Source: Sphingobacterium alkalisoli
GTDB lineage: Bacteria > Bacteroidota > Bacteroidia > Sphingobacteriales > Sphingobacteriaceae
Direction: 5' to 3'
Assembly: GCF_005049105.1 (NCBI RefSeq)
Contig: NZ_SUKA01000003.1
Location: 558,001-622,000, forward strand
Length of the DNA stretch: 64,000 bases
The position numbers and the translations under genes were made by a program. This document shows, piece after piece, positions 7,989-16,003 of this stretch. Numbering within the stretch: position 1 is the stretch's first letter; each line of letters opens with the position of its first letter. The notes under the pieces are model-generated. The model did not search any database. It saw only the letters and a list, made by a program, of their open reading frames with translations, and was not told the origin of the DNA.

Positions 7989-8270
7989 TTACAATAATGC
8001 TAAATCTTGTAATTTTCTGCCAAATGCATCATCTGCAGCTAACCTAGAAAAATCATCTTGCAGCCCCAACACACGTAAAACATTAAAATAGGCCCCCATT
8101 GCTACACCTGCATCTCCCTTTTCAACCAAATATAAGGTAGAACGAGCAATACCAGCCCGCTCCGCCACCTGTACAGCGGTGAGCTTTCTACGCTTACGAG
8201 CGAGTTTAATATTCTCTCCCATTTTTTCTAAGAGAATACCATATTTTGGCAAAACAACTTGTTTCTTCAT
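7989..8270 (-). CDS. hipB: HipB-like XRE antitoxin
   Basis: A helix-turn-helix antitoxin of about 93 residues, taking the ATG at 8270 (MKKQVVLPKYGILLEKMGENIKL). The longer frame upstream overlaps the dyad operator and is not convincing. The HTH core is LTAVQVAERAGIARSTLYLVEKG, followed by GAYFNVLRVLGLQDDFS. It would neutralise HipA and repress its own promoter. Its partner at 7721 is truncated, so this antitoxin is probably an orphan. A near-identical segment of this gene recurs at 20189-20336. Confidence 0.8.
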   Translation of the reverse strand: MKKQVVLPKYGILLEKMGENIKLARKRRKLTAVQVAERAGIARSTLYLVEKGDAGVAMGAYFNVLRVLGLQDDFSRLAADDAFGRKLQDLALL

Positions 8271-8278
8271 TTCTAAAT

Positions 8279-8325
8279 GTTTGATATTTCGATCAAAAAT
8301 AAACAATACGATTGAAATATCAAAC
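8279..8325. promoter_or_regulatory. Likely HipB operator dyad
   Basis: GTTTGATATTTC (8279-8290) and GAAATATCAAAC (8314-8325) are perfect 12-bp inverted arms 23 bp apart, immediately upstream of the hipB start. The first arm also overlaps a smaller dyad, TTTGAT/ATCAAA. Position and symmetry fit autoregulation by HipB. Confidence 0.6.
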
Positions 8326-8420
8326 AAAAAATCAATCTCGTCTCGAACTCAGTCAAACTTAGCTTCCATTGCGCTATGAGACGTGAAAGGTCTGGAAAGT
8401 TCTTATGTTCGTGCAAATAG

Positions 8421-8612
8421 CTAGTTGACATAGGCTTCCGATTTCTTCTGATCTAGCACTGGTTCTATTAACTTTTTAGTCTTCGTATGGCCATACTCGC
8501 GTACGGCATACTTCAATTTATTGAAGTCCATTGTTTTAGCCTTGAGCAAAGCATTTTTCAAAACCATATCCCGGATCCTCTGCAAGACTATCAAGATGAT
8601 TAACCAAATCAA
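8421..8612 (-). pseudogene. Short C-terminal fragment, possibly of an AbiEi/DUF6088-type antitoxin
   Basis: A 63-residue frame whose last half reads AKTMDFNKLKYAVREYG and then HTKTKKLIEPVL. The pattern resembles the end of some type IV antitoxin-like proteins, but I am not sure. There is no N-terminal domain and no good start. Most likely a leftover fragment. Confidence 0.35.
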
Positions 8613-8637
8613 CTAAAAGAAATTCGGGTGTAGCTTT

Positions 8638-8676
8638 TAGAAACTCCTGAAGCTCCCCGCTTCAGGAGTTTTTTAT
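8638..8676 (+). repeat. Dispersed element, copy C (3' hairpin only)
   Basis: Only the terminal part is present: TTAGAAACTCCTGAAGC, then GCTTCAGGAGT and a T-run ending with ATGTGG. It lies between the fragment at 8421 and the 3' end of the gene at 8716. Confidence 0.75.
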
Positions 8677-8715
8677 GTGGAGAATGTGGTGATAATGTCC
8701 AAATTGTACAGCAAA

Positions 8716-10248
8716 CTACAAGGTGTAATCCAATTTGATAGGCATACCAAACAGATGAAAATAGTATTCCAAATTATGTGGAGCATTTGCAATATTGCAT
8801 AAAATGTACATGATATCGTCGCAATCTACTGGAAAGTTTCTGTTGTGAATGGAATACGATATGCTTTCCTTGGACGCCCACAGCACGTCCTCAGATATGT
8901 CATGTATCAGTAACTGGTAGCCTTCATCGATTAAATATCGCATAAGCTTGTTTGAAAATGGTACGCAATTATTCGCCGCATATAATTGGTTGACAAATGC
9001 TAAACAAATGTCTGCTTCCTGTTTGTTATCAATGAAATAAATCCCTTCTGGAGATCCTGTATGCAGTCGATATTGTGCCAAAATGCCTGGACAGGGCATC
9101 TCGAAACCTAAAACCTTCTTGCAGAAAAAAATGAAACCGAAGGAATGTTCCATGTAGTCTTTGCGGGCTCGTTCTGTTTTCAAGTAAGATCTGAAAATTT
9201 TCGTTACTTCTTTTCCGTATTGTGGTAATAAACTGCGAAGATATCCCCTTAGTTTGTAGGGGTTTTGAGCGAAGAGATCGAGCATCAGTTTTGGATCTCC
9301 AACTGCATCGTACAATTCGAATTGACTAGAACAAAAACGAGATTCCCTCCTGTCAGAATCGATAGCCCACATTTCCAGATCTGGAAATAATTCATTCCAC
9401 GCGTCGGTACTCAAGTTTTCTTTAATAAATCGATAATGTGGTTTCCCCATGTAAGGGCAGTAGTCACGGAACATCTGAATAAGATAATCACTTAATAGCT
9501 CTTGACAGCCGCCATCAAGCTCTATAAATTTGGTCACGGCCATCATGAGTTGTTCTCTTTCTTCATCGTCTATTCGCTCGCTCTTTACAAGGGGCAGTAA
9601 AATATCTTTTATCGTCTCGATATAAGAGAGTCCCTCGACTTGTATCAAATCAAGAACTACATCTATCTTTAGCTTGTAATCGCCATTAAAGTATTTCTTC
9701 GCGAACGTTATAGCTGCATCAACCGTACGTAATTCTTTTATACCCAAATAAAATAAAGTGGTGATGGAAGATCTATGGGTTCTAAGGTTAACGTTACGCA
9801 TTTCGTCCAAAAGGGTACTTATTGTCTTGTCATCTTCCAATTCGATGCATAAATAAACGGCGAGGTTTGCTGCACATGAAATATTCCAAATAAAGCCATT
9901 TGGAACCAAATCGCAGCAGAGTGTCAGTTTTGCGGGTGCATATAAGGTCTCTTTGTGAGTGACGGATAACCCATCATCCAGGATCCGAACAAATAAGGGA
10001 TAGCTTAACCGTCTGACCTGATGCATTCTAATGTCCCTCCAATCTCGGTAATCATATCGGTCAAACTCATAAAAATCATGAATAACAGTTGGATAGACTT
10101 TACAGAATGTTTGAATTGCTTCATCTATTTTATTTTCGGAAACCTGTGCGCGAAATAAATCAATCAAACGCTCAATTTCTTCTTCGGATGTAAAGTATGG
10201 GAATGAGATACCATTAGCGGTCAAAACGGATAAACTTTTCTCTGTCAC
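8716..10248 (-). CDS. Large helical protein of unknown function, paralogue 1
   Basis: A 510-residue protein that I do not recognise. It looks almost entirely alpha-helical and rich in acidic residues, without signal peptide, transmembrane segment or visible catalytic motif. The first ~320 residues align by eye with the shorter protein at 10587. Shared patterns are IDEAIQTFCKVYP / IDAALKTFADAYP, IETIKDILLPL / VETVREFLLPT, LIQMFRDYCPYMGKPHYRFIKENLSTDAWNELFP-like and the matching region of the paralogue, and LEMWAI / LEKWAI. The last ~190 residues have no counterpart there. A helical-repeat scaffold is the most I would infer. Confidence 0.75.
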   Translation of the reverse strand: MTEKSLSVLTANGISFPYFTSEEEIERLIDLFRAQVSENKIDEAIQTFCKVYPTVIHDFYEFDRYDYRDWRDIRMHQVRRLSYPLFVRILDDGLSVTHKETLYAPAKLTLCCDLVPNGFIWNISCAANLAVYLCIELEDDKTISTLLDEMRNVNLRTHRSSITTLFYLGIKELRTVDAAITFAKKYFNGDYKLKIDVVLDLIQVEGLSYIETIKDILLPLVKSERIDDEEREQLMMAVTKFIELDGGCQELLSDYLIQMFRDYCPYMGKPHYRFIKENLSTDAWNELFPDLEMWAIDSDRRESRFCSSQFELYDAVGDPKLMLDLFAQNPYKLRGYLRSLLPQYGKEVTKIFRSYLKTERARKDYMEHSFGFIFFCKKVLGFEMPCPGILAQYRLHTGSPEGIYFIDNKQEADICLAFVNQLYAANNCVPFSNKLMRYLIDEGYQLLIHDISEDVLWASKESISYSIHNRNFPVDCDDIMYILCNIANAPHNLEYYFHLFGMPIKLDYTL

Positions 10249-10586
10249 GCGTATAGATAATGTTGGTTAGCGCTCAATATACGAAAATCATTTGATATGG
10301 TTATCCCCTTCTGAATGATGCTAACATTAATCTAATACGCTGCCAGCTATGTTTACGACTGCCTAATAGCTGAATTCACACATAAAGAAAGGAGTGAAAA
10401 GGGCGGTAAAATTGAACCTGGCGAAAGGTTGATTAATACTAATGTTCCTTCTTTTCCCCTTTTTACTGTTTCCATTTATATCATATTGGATGCGAAAAGC
10501 ATACTACGCTGAAGCCCGAGAAAAAAAGCTCGACGGGACACTGAGTGTTCGGCACCTCATTGATTGTAACGTTTGATCTACCTTGA
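10249..10586. other. Intergenic with mutT shard
   Basis: A 338-bp gap between the two paralogous genes. At 10402-10428 the plus strand reads GGKIEPGER, the centre of a Nudix box very close to the complete MutT at 17933. The flanking bases no longer hold an open MutT frame, so this is a decayed fragment. I see nothing else I can name. Confidence 0.55.
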
Positions 10587-11537
10587 CTACTTATTATAAA
10601 CCGCGTATAATTCTTTAACAAGGTTTACTTTATTCTTTTTCTCAAATGCAATAGCCCATTTTTCTAACTTAGGAAACAGATCTTCCCATTCTTCGGTGGT
10701 TGAATTGTCTTTTATCAGTTGGTACTGCCTTCTCCCCATCAATTCGCAATGTTCTTTAAACATCCGGATTAGAAAATTCCTTAATACTGCAGCATTAGTC
10801 TTATCGATTTCAAGCAGTGAGGTTACTGCCTCCATTACTTGAAACTTCTCTTCGTCTCCGGGATAATCATCCTGCAGCGTGGGCAGCAAGAACTCCCGTA
10901 CAGTTTCGACATATTGCTCTCCGTTGTCACTCATTAAACTGCGGCTCACATTTATTGCTAAATGACGATCTCTATGCAGATTTTCCTTTGCAAACCGTGT
11001 AGCTTCTTCGTGCGTTCTGACCTTGGCCATGAGGTAATAAATAGATGCAATAAGGTTTGCAGGACCAATCTGAAGGTCAATATCATGTAACTCGTCCATT
11101 AGCTCATTCATCTCAATATCTTTTTCTAGGTCGATACAAAGGTTAATAAAAAGATATGCAGCACTAGCAATAGACCAAATATCCTGAATTGAAATCAAGT
11201 CTCTGTTAAAGGTTAGTTTGAGCGACTGATATAATAATTCTTTCTGTTCGGTGGAAAAGCTATCTTCAGAAAACAAATTACTTAGTGGACGGACTAACAG
11301 ATCTACCTGCGTTTTCATCCAATCGCTGTCTTTGGATTTCTGCGCTTTCTCGAATGAATAGTAAAGGGAAATGATCATGGGATATGCGTCTGCGAAGGTT
11401 TTTAACGCTGCATCAATATGACCATCAGCCAGGTAATCTTTAAATAAGGCCACCTGTTGCTGTATTTCTTCTTTAGCGTCGGAAAGCATGCATAATTTAT
11501 TGCCAATTGGTGATATCGCTCGATTTGTTTCTTTCAT
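10587..11537 (-). CDS. Helical protein of unknown function, paralogue 2 (shorter)
   Basis: A 316-residue protein related to the one at 8716 but ending after the region equivalent to its residue ~310, at VKELYAVYNK. I see no signal peptide, membrane segment or catalytic motif. The two genes stand in the same direction separated by a 338-bp gap with a mutT shard, so they probably arose by tandem duplication and then diverged. Whether this is a natural short form or a 3' truncation is not decidable here. Nearby toxin-antitoxin and restriction genes make a defence or stress role thinkable, but nothing in the sequence proves it. Confidence 0.7.
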   Translation of the reverse strand: MKETNRAISPIGNKLCMLSDAKEEIQQQVALFKDYLADGHIDAALKTFADAYPMIISLYYSFEKAQKSKDSDWMKTQVDLLVRPLSNLFSEDSFSTEQKELLYQSLKLTFNRDLISIQDIWSIASAAYLFINLCIDLEKDIEMNELMDELHDIDLQIGPANLIASIYYLMAKVRTHEEATRFAKENLHRDRHLAINVSRSLMSDNGEQYVETVREFLLPTLQDDYPGDEEKFQVMEAVTSLLEIDKTNAAVLRNFLIRMFKEHCELMGRRQYQLIKDNSTTEEWEDLFPKLEKWAIAFEKKNKVNLVKELYAVYNK

Positions 11538-11594
11538 AAGTAAGTATATATTTAGCTATTAGCTAAGATAAAAAAACTTGATCGGAAAAAAAAT

Positions 11595-11728
11595 ATTAAG
11601 CTTTTGTTAATTCCGGCAGGTCGTGTAATATTCTGGCAGCTACTGCCGTTTATATAGCATTCATAATTTAGGTTAATAATTGGTTAGTTAGAAAATCCTG
11701 AAGCTCCCCGCTTCAGGATTTTTTTTTA
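11595..11728 (+). repeat. Dispersed element, copy D (long)
   Basis: Long copy with ATTAAGCTTTTG, CCGGCAGG, TAATATTC, CTGCCGTTTATATAG, the AT-rich core and hairpin CCTGAAGC/GCTTCAGG (11698-11718) with a run of Ts. It lies just past the 3' end of the Fic gene on the opposite strand, so its hairpin can also end that transcript. Confidence 0.85.
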
Positions 11729-11731
11729 CGT

Positions 11732-12841
11732 TTATTTCTGGTTTGTTAATTCTACCAACTCATAATTCGTACTTCTTCCGCCTTCGGATTCTTGTCGTAA
11801 AATTCCTTTTTCCATCAGATCTTTTATATCTCTCAATGCGGTGTCCAGTGAACATTTGCTGATTTTTGCCCATTTGGAAGATTTTAGTTTTCCTTCAAAA
11901 CCGTCTAACAGTTTGTTCAGCACTAAACGTTGTCTTTCGTTTAACAGGGTCTGTTCGTGATGTTTCCAGAATTCGGCTTTATAAACTACTTTACCAAGTG
12001 TTTTTTCGGTTTCCTGCAAAGCATTTTTCAGGCAATGTAAGAACCAGTCCAACCATTCGGTGATATCGCCACTGCTATGCTGTACTTTTTGCAAAACTTC
12101 ATAATAGCGTTTTCGCTCTACCAAAATCTGGCTCGACATACTGTAAAAGCGTTCCGGACTTTTATCTGCTTTGGTCAGCAATAAATCTGAAATAGCCCTG
12201 CCTATCCGACCGTTTCCGTCATCGAAAGGATGGATGATGATAAACCAGAAATGGGCAATAGCTGCTTTCAAAACCAAATCTGTCGAACTGTCATTGTTGA
12301 ACCAATCCAGAAAATTATCCACTTCTTTTTTGACGGCTTCTACTGGAACAGCCTCATAATGGATCTTCTCTTTTCCCATCGCGCCCGAGACAATCTGCAT
12401 TTCTCCAGTTCGGTAACGTCCAACTTCTATTTTATATATTCCGCTTCTTCCGGTCGGAAACAAAGCCGAATGCCAGCCAAATAACCGGTCTTCGGTCAAA
12501 GGCTGCAGATAATTTTGCGTAGCATCCAACATCATTTCGACCACACCTTCGACATTCCTATCCGTAGGAACCAATCCTCCAACTTCTAAACCTAACCTTC
12601 TGGCAATAGATGAACGTACCTGATCATAATTAAGTTGTTCTCCCTCAATTTCGGAAGATTTAACAACGTCCAAAGTCAATGTAATCAAATTGGTCTCTTC
12701 CTTTATAGAGAACCCTAAAGAACTCATCTGACCAGCAATTTTTCCTTGCAGGTGACGCACTTCACCAAACACAACGTTAATTACCTTATCGTCCCAGGTG
12801 AAATTCGTCCAGTTTTTATGTTGGTAAATGTAGTTTGCCAT
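11732..12841 (-). CDS. Fic family protein with C-terminal winged helix (Fic-1)
   Basis: A 369-residue Fic-domain protein, expected to transfer AMP from ATP to a target protein. The N-terminal domain carries the inhibitory-helix motif SSEIEG at 62-67, so it is the self-inhibited class with the helix N-terminal. The catalytic loop HPFDDGNGRIGR is complete (204-215). The C-terminal ~75 residues (LNERQRLVLNKLL, KCSLDTALRDIKDLMEKGIL) look like a winged helix. A perfect dyad with matching third half-site stands upstream (12877-12919). A second Fic protein with the same architecture lies at 18469. The gene appears intact. Confidence 0.88.
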   Translation of the reverse strand: MANYIYQHKNWTNFTWDDKVINVVFGEVRHLQGKIAGQMSSLGFSIKEETNLITLTLDVVKSSEIEGEQLNYDQVRSSIARRLGLEVGGLVPTDRNVEGVVEMMLDATQNYLQPLTEDRLFGWHSALFPTGRSGIYKIEVGRYRTGEMQIVSGAMGKEKIHYEAVPVEAVKKEVDNFLDWFNNDSSTDLVLKAAIAHFWFIIIHPFDDGNGRIGRAISDLLLTKADKSPERFYSMSSQILVERKRYYEVLQKVQHSSGDITEWLDWFLHCLKNALQETEKTLGKVVYKAEFWKHHEQTLLNERQRLVLNKLLDGFEGKLKSSKWAKISKCSLDTALRDIKDLMEKGILRQESEGGRSTNYELVELTNQK

Positions 12842-12876
12842 TGCTGAAGTCTTTTCTTACGGCAAATATACGAAAC

Positions 12877-12919
12877 ATTCGCCGCATTTTTGCGGCGAAT
12901 AAATCAACTATTCGCCGCA
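12877..12919. promoter_or_regulatory. Dyad plus third half-site upstream of Fic-1
   Basis: ATTCGCCGCA (12877-12886), spacer TTTT, and TGCGGCGAAT (12891-12900) form a perfect 10-bp inverted repeat. A third copy, ATTCGCCGCA, follows at 12910-12919. It lies 36 bp upstream of the Fic-1 ATG. Fic-1 has its own winged-helix tail, so autoregulation is a reasonable guess. Confidence 0.6.
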
Positions 12920-13032
12920 TCGTCTTATTTTTATATTAATATAACCTTTATAAGAACAATTTATCAATAGGTATCTGTTATGTGATTTGGGACGTTTCTA
13001 TACTTGCAAAACTTGGGTAGCCTACAACGACA

Positions 13033-13134
13033 GAACATACGCAAGCTTTATGGTCGGCTAATAGTGGGCTAATGAATTACGACTGGGCGGCGGCTGATCT
13101 GTCAATCGTGAAAGCACTGATGCAGCAATAGGAT
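13033..13134 (+). pseudogene. mutT 3'-end remnant
   Basis: This stretch is closely similar to the last ~100 bp of the complete mutT at 17933, including the run encoding NYDWAAADL. It ends at the same place relative to the following dispersed element. The 5' part of the gene is absent. Confidence 0.75.
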
Positions 13135-13266
13135 GTTAAGTTTTTGTTAATTCCGCCAGATACTGTAATATTCGAACAGATGCTGCCGTTTATATAGTAT
13201 TCATAATTTAGGTTAATAATTGGTTAGGTTAAAACTCCTGAAGCTCCCCGCTTCAGGAGTTTTTTG
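13135..13266 (+). repeat. Dispersed element, copy E (long)
   Basis: Long copy starting GTTAAGTTTTTG at 13135, with TAATATTC, CTGCCGTTTATATAG, the AT-rich core and hairpin ACTCCTGAAGC/GCTTCAGGAGT plus T-run. It is preceded by a mutT tail, as copy G is, and followed by a vsr remnant, as copy B is. Confidence 0.85.
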
Positions 13267-13343
13267 TGTGATCATACGTAAAAACAAAGTGTCCTTCCTA
13301 CTCAATTATTTATTTAATATTTTGTTGCACACAAATTTGCTTT

Positions 13344-13432
13344 ATACACCGCTATGATGAGAACGAGGATAAAATAAAGGTTTCGGTGCTTGACCAGATC
13401 AAACTGTTCTTGGAGACGAGGATGTTGTTTAA
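13344..13432 (+). pseudogene. Internally deleted vsr remnant 2
   Basis: Nearly identical to the remnant at 4480, with the same in-frame internal deletion, but the start codon is ATA instead of ATG. It therefore descends from the same deletion event by later duplication, not from a second deletion. Confidence 0.75.
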
Positions 13433-13570
13433 TAGTAGTAGTAGTTTTTTTACAAATAAACACTTTGTATACTAATATTTTTAGCATATTTATATCGTAA
13501 AAAATTTGATATCCATGCATTAAATTTAAAATGTGTGACCGCTAATAGCGAATCATAAATACGGGGAATT

Positions 13571-13918
13571 ATGAACAAGAATAAAAAAATAAACGTCAAA
13601 GGAGTTGATATACTGTTGTATCAAAATAACCATGAAGATTTCATATCACTTACGGACATCGCACGACATAAAGATCCAAACCATACTGACGATCTGGTTA
13701 AAAACTGGATGAGAAACCGAAATACAATTGAACTCTTAGGTTTTTGGGAGACAATATATAATCCCAATTTTAAACCCGTCGAATTCGAGGGGTTTAGAAA
13801 ACAAGCTGGATTGAACAGTTTTGTGATGACTCCCAAGCGATGGATTATTCATTGGCAATATAAGATTTTATATACTGCTATCGTAAACTTTAACGAATAC
13901 ACGCGCAACGAAAAATAA
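13571..13918 (+). pseudogene. KilA-N domain gene, 3'-truncated
   Basis: A 115-residue frame. Residues 1-95 are the first part of a KilA-N DNA-binding domain (FISLTDIARHKDPN, VKNWMRNRNTIELLGFWE, VEFEGFRKQAGLNSFVMTPKRWI). A complete domain would continue with a TNAIG-type helix, but here it switches to unrelated sequence (IHWQYKILYTAIV) and stops. The leader, including the ATG context, is the same as for the ORF6N genes at 4706 and 16872, so the gene was placed behind a shared leader. Probably not functional. Confidence 0.65.
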
Positions 13919-13981
13919 AATTATATAGTTACTGCAAGAATCTGAGCTGGTTGGTAGGTATGATCATCCAACGAGAGTATA

Positions 13982-14016
13982 GAAAATCCTGAAGCTCCCC
14001 GCTTCAGGAGTTTTTT
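13982..14016 (+). repeat. Dispersed element, copy F (3' hairpin only)
   Basis: GAAAATCCTGAAGC and GCTTCAGGAGT with a T-run and ATGTG. Only the terminator part is present, between the truncated KilA-N gene and the PIN toxin on the other strand. Confidence 0.75.
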
Positions 14017-14049
14017 ATGTGCACTCCCTACAATCCTTGGATGCAGATA

Positions 14050-14613
14050 CTAAAGTAAGGAATGCAAATAATTTGCTGTGTCTGTTAAACCGGATTTTCG
14101 AAGTTGATCCAACACTTCATAGACATCCATTTTGGGATTTTTCTTATGGACAACCATTTCGCGAAATGCCTGTATAGATACCTCATGATTGAGATCTATA
14201 ATATCAGTTAAAAAATCATCTGCGGTTTTTATGCCAACACCAAAGGAATTCAGATAGTCCTTCGGAAAATCCTTGATATTATTGGTGACAATGACATTGG
14301 CGTTGGATTTGATAGCAGCAGCCAACACATGGCAGTCGTTGGGATCAGGCAGGGTAAGACTGGGGATAATGCCCTCATAGTTTAACACAAATGCATCCGG
14401 AAAAGCCGCATTTGGAGCTTGTATTCTCTTTTTGGCTTCTTCTTCTGGAATACCTTTACGTACCATAACTGTTTTCCATTCCTCAAAGATGTTTGCACTC
14501 CACTTTGGCGTATACATGTCATAATGCGCAAACCACAGCAAAAGGTCGCGTATAATTACCGGATAAATCACATTAGTATCCAGTACAGCTGTAAATCTTA
14601 CGCTATGTATCAT
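14050..14613 (-). CDS. PIN-domain ribonuclease toxin
   Basis: A PIN-domain protein of about 187 residues taking the ATG at 14613 (MIHSVRFTAVLDTNV), which overlaps the antitoxin stop by 11 bp. The longer frame to 14634 would overlap more and adds nothing. Acidic active-site residues are visible: D12 in VLDTNV, then DPNDCHVLAAAI and ANVIVTNNIKDFP. It should cleave RNA and be held inactive by the upstream gene product. The overlap points to translational coupling. The gene appears intact. Confidence 0.85.
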   Translation of the reverse strand: MIHSVRFTAVLDTNVIYPVIIRDLLLWFAHYDMYTPKWSANIFEEWKTVMVRKGIPEEEAKKRIQAPNAAFPDAFVLNYEGIIPSLTLPDPNDCHVLAAAIKSNANVIVTNNIKDFPKDYLNSFGVGIKTADDFLTDIIDLNHEVSIQAFREMVVHKKNPKMDVYEVLDQLRKSGLTDTANYLHSLL

Positions 14614-15067
14614 AGAGTCCAAGATCTTCGTCAAAATTCATCATATCGATCAGATGATTTTTCTGTGCAGCTTTCATTTGCTTTTTATATTCTACGACAT
14701 CTTCAAAAACTATCCTGCGGTGCTTCCCTACTTTTGTATATTGAATCTTGCCTTCGTCAAGCAACTTGACTAAATGAGGCCGCGAACACCCAAGCATTTC
14801 GGCAGCTTTTTGAGTTGTCACCTCTGTAGCAAGTGGCACAATTGAAATCGGCTTGCCCTCGGCCATCGCTTTCAGAATACCGCCAAATAATTTCAGGGCC
14901 CGTAAGGGTACGACTATTTTGTCCTTGGTTTCTTCGATTTCAATCTCAGTCTCTTCTGCATTTAGCTGTTCGATAACAGCAGCCAATGAATCATACGATG
15001 TCATTGCGACTTTTTGTTCAGCCTTTGAAGGCCTGTTAATTCTATCTAGGGTTTCCATGTCTTTCAT
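14603..15067 (-). CDS. Excisionase-type HTH antitoxin of the PIN toxin
   Basis: A 154-residue protein with a MerR/excisionase-like helix-turn-helix at about 85-135 (VTTQKAAEMLGCSRPHLVKLLDEG, YTKVGKHRRIVFEDVVEYKK). The acidic C-terminus (MMNFDEDLGLYD) is suited to neutralising the toxin. It is the first gene of the pair. Upstream, CGAAATATTCG at 15094-15104 with flanking AAACGAAA repeats is a candidate operator. Confidence 0.82.
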   Translation of the reverse strand: MKDMETLDRINRPSKAEQKVAMTSYDSLAAVIEQLNAEETEIEIEETKDKIVVPLRALKLFGGILKAMAEGKPISIVPLATEVTTQKAAEMLGCSRPHLVKLLDEGKIQYTKVGKHRRIVFEDVVEYKKQMKAAQKNHLIDMMNFDEDLGLYDT

Positions 15068-15406
15068 GTTATTGTTTATAAAACAAATATAAACGAAATA
15101 TTCGAAATAAACGAAAAATACAAATCACAGACAACTAATTTCCCGAATTCTTACATCTTCTTTTCGTGAGGCAGTGGATTGATCGGAAAATGGATCAACA
15201 ATAAAAAAATCCTTGAATATCTTGGTATGGGAAAAGATCAACAATCTTAATTTTAATTACTCCGAAATCGGGGTAATTGAACAAGAAACTGGAACAAAAG
15301 ATTCATTATGTCTGCCCCCCGTTTTCCGAACTGTAGATGTCATTTTCTCCATCGTAGATAACCTGTGTAGAGACTACATCATCACCTACCACACGTCGGA
15401 AGTACC
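15068..15406. other. Intergenic with KilA-N debris
   Basis: This holds the antitoxin promoter region (15068-15115) and, at 15226-15315, a plus-strand segment reading NLNFNYSEIGVIEQETGTK. That matches the KilA-N fragment at 23226 and the EFEGFRKQAGLNSF part of the gene at 13571. A short RQWID-like piece lies just before it at about 15170, out of order. I read it as scrambled KilA-N remains. Confidence 0.55.
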
Positions 15407-15868
15407 CTAGCTTTTTATAAAGTTCTTGGTAAATGCTTTTGCCGATTTGACCTCATAAGCATACAATTTTGTACCTTTTTCTTCAATGAGATCTACTTCG
15501 TGTTGCGATTTATCTCTGTAAAAATAAAGATGAGGTAATTTACCTTGATTGTACCTGTTCTTGAAAAACTCTAATACCACCATATTTTCAAAGATGGCTC
15601 CCCGCAATGGATGCATTGCTAATTGTTGCTCATTTTCGATCCCCAAAAGAAAACAAGCTAAGCCCGTATAGTAAAAATACAGTTTCGGAGATTTAACCAA
15701 CCTTTTTCCTATATTTCGAAAGAAAGGTGGTAATCTGAAAATGATTTCTGCATAGGGTCGTCTTTCCAGACTGTCTTGGTCCGGTAACTACAATAACAGC
15801 GTACAAACTAGACAATCGTTGGATTTCACTTTTTAGTTCTCGTTATAAAAACTCTGATTTAGCCATTT
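15407..15868 (-). pseudogene. AAA-type ATPase with DUF4143 domain, internally deleted
   Basis: The minus strand starts near 15868 with MAKSEF, a frameshift, and the P-loop VTGPRQSGKTT (about 15757-15790). It then jumps directly to YAEIIFRLPPFFRNIGKRL and KSPKLYFYYTGLACFLLG, typical of the DUF4143 domain, followed by LRGAIFENMVVLEFF and YFYRDKSQHEVDLIE. The middle of the ATPase (Walker B and the region after it) is missing, and the last residues are also lost. An intact member would have about 380 residues. The open part is 15407-15700. Confidence 0.75.
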
Positions 15869-16003
15869 TTAAAGTTCAACTTTAGATTTGTCCAAGAATA
15901 CGTTATTTTTTACATATTTTAGCTTACCTCAGTATCAAATTATGACATCAATTAACCCCGCTCAGAGATCACAAACTGATCGAATATATGGTAGTATTTG
16001 AAA

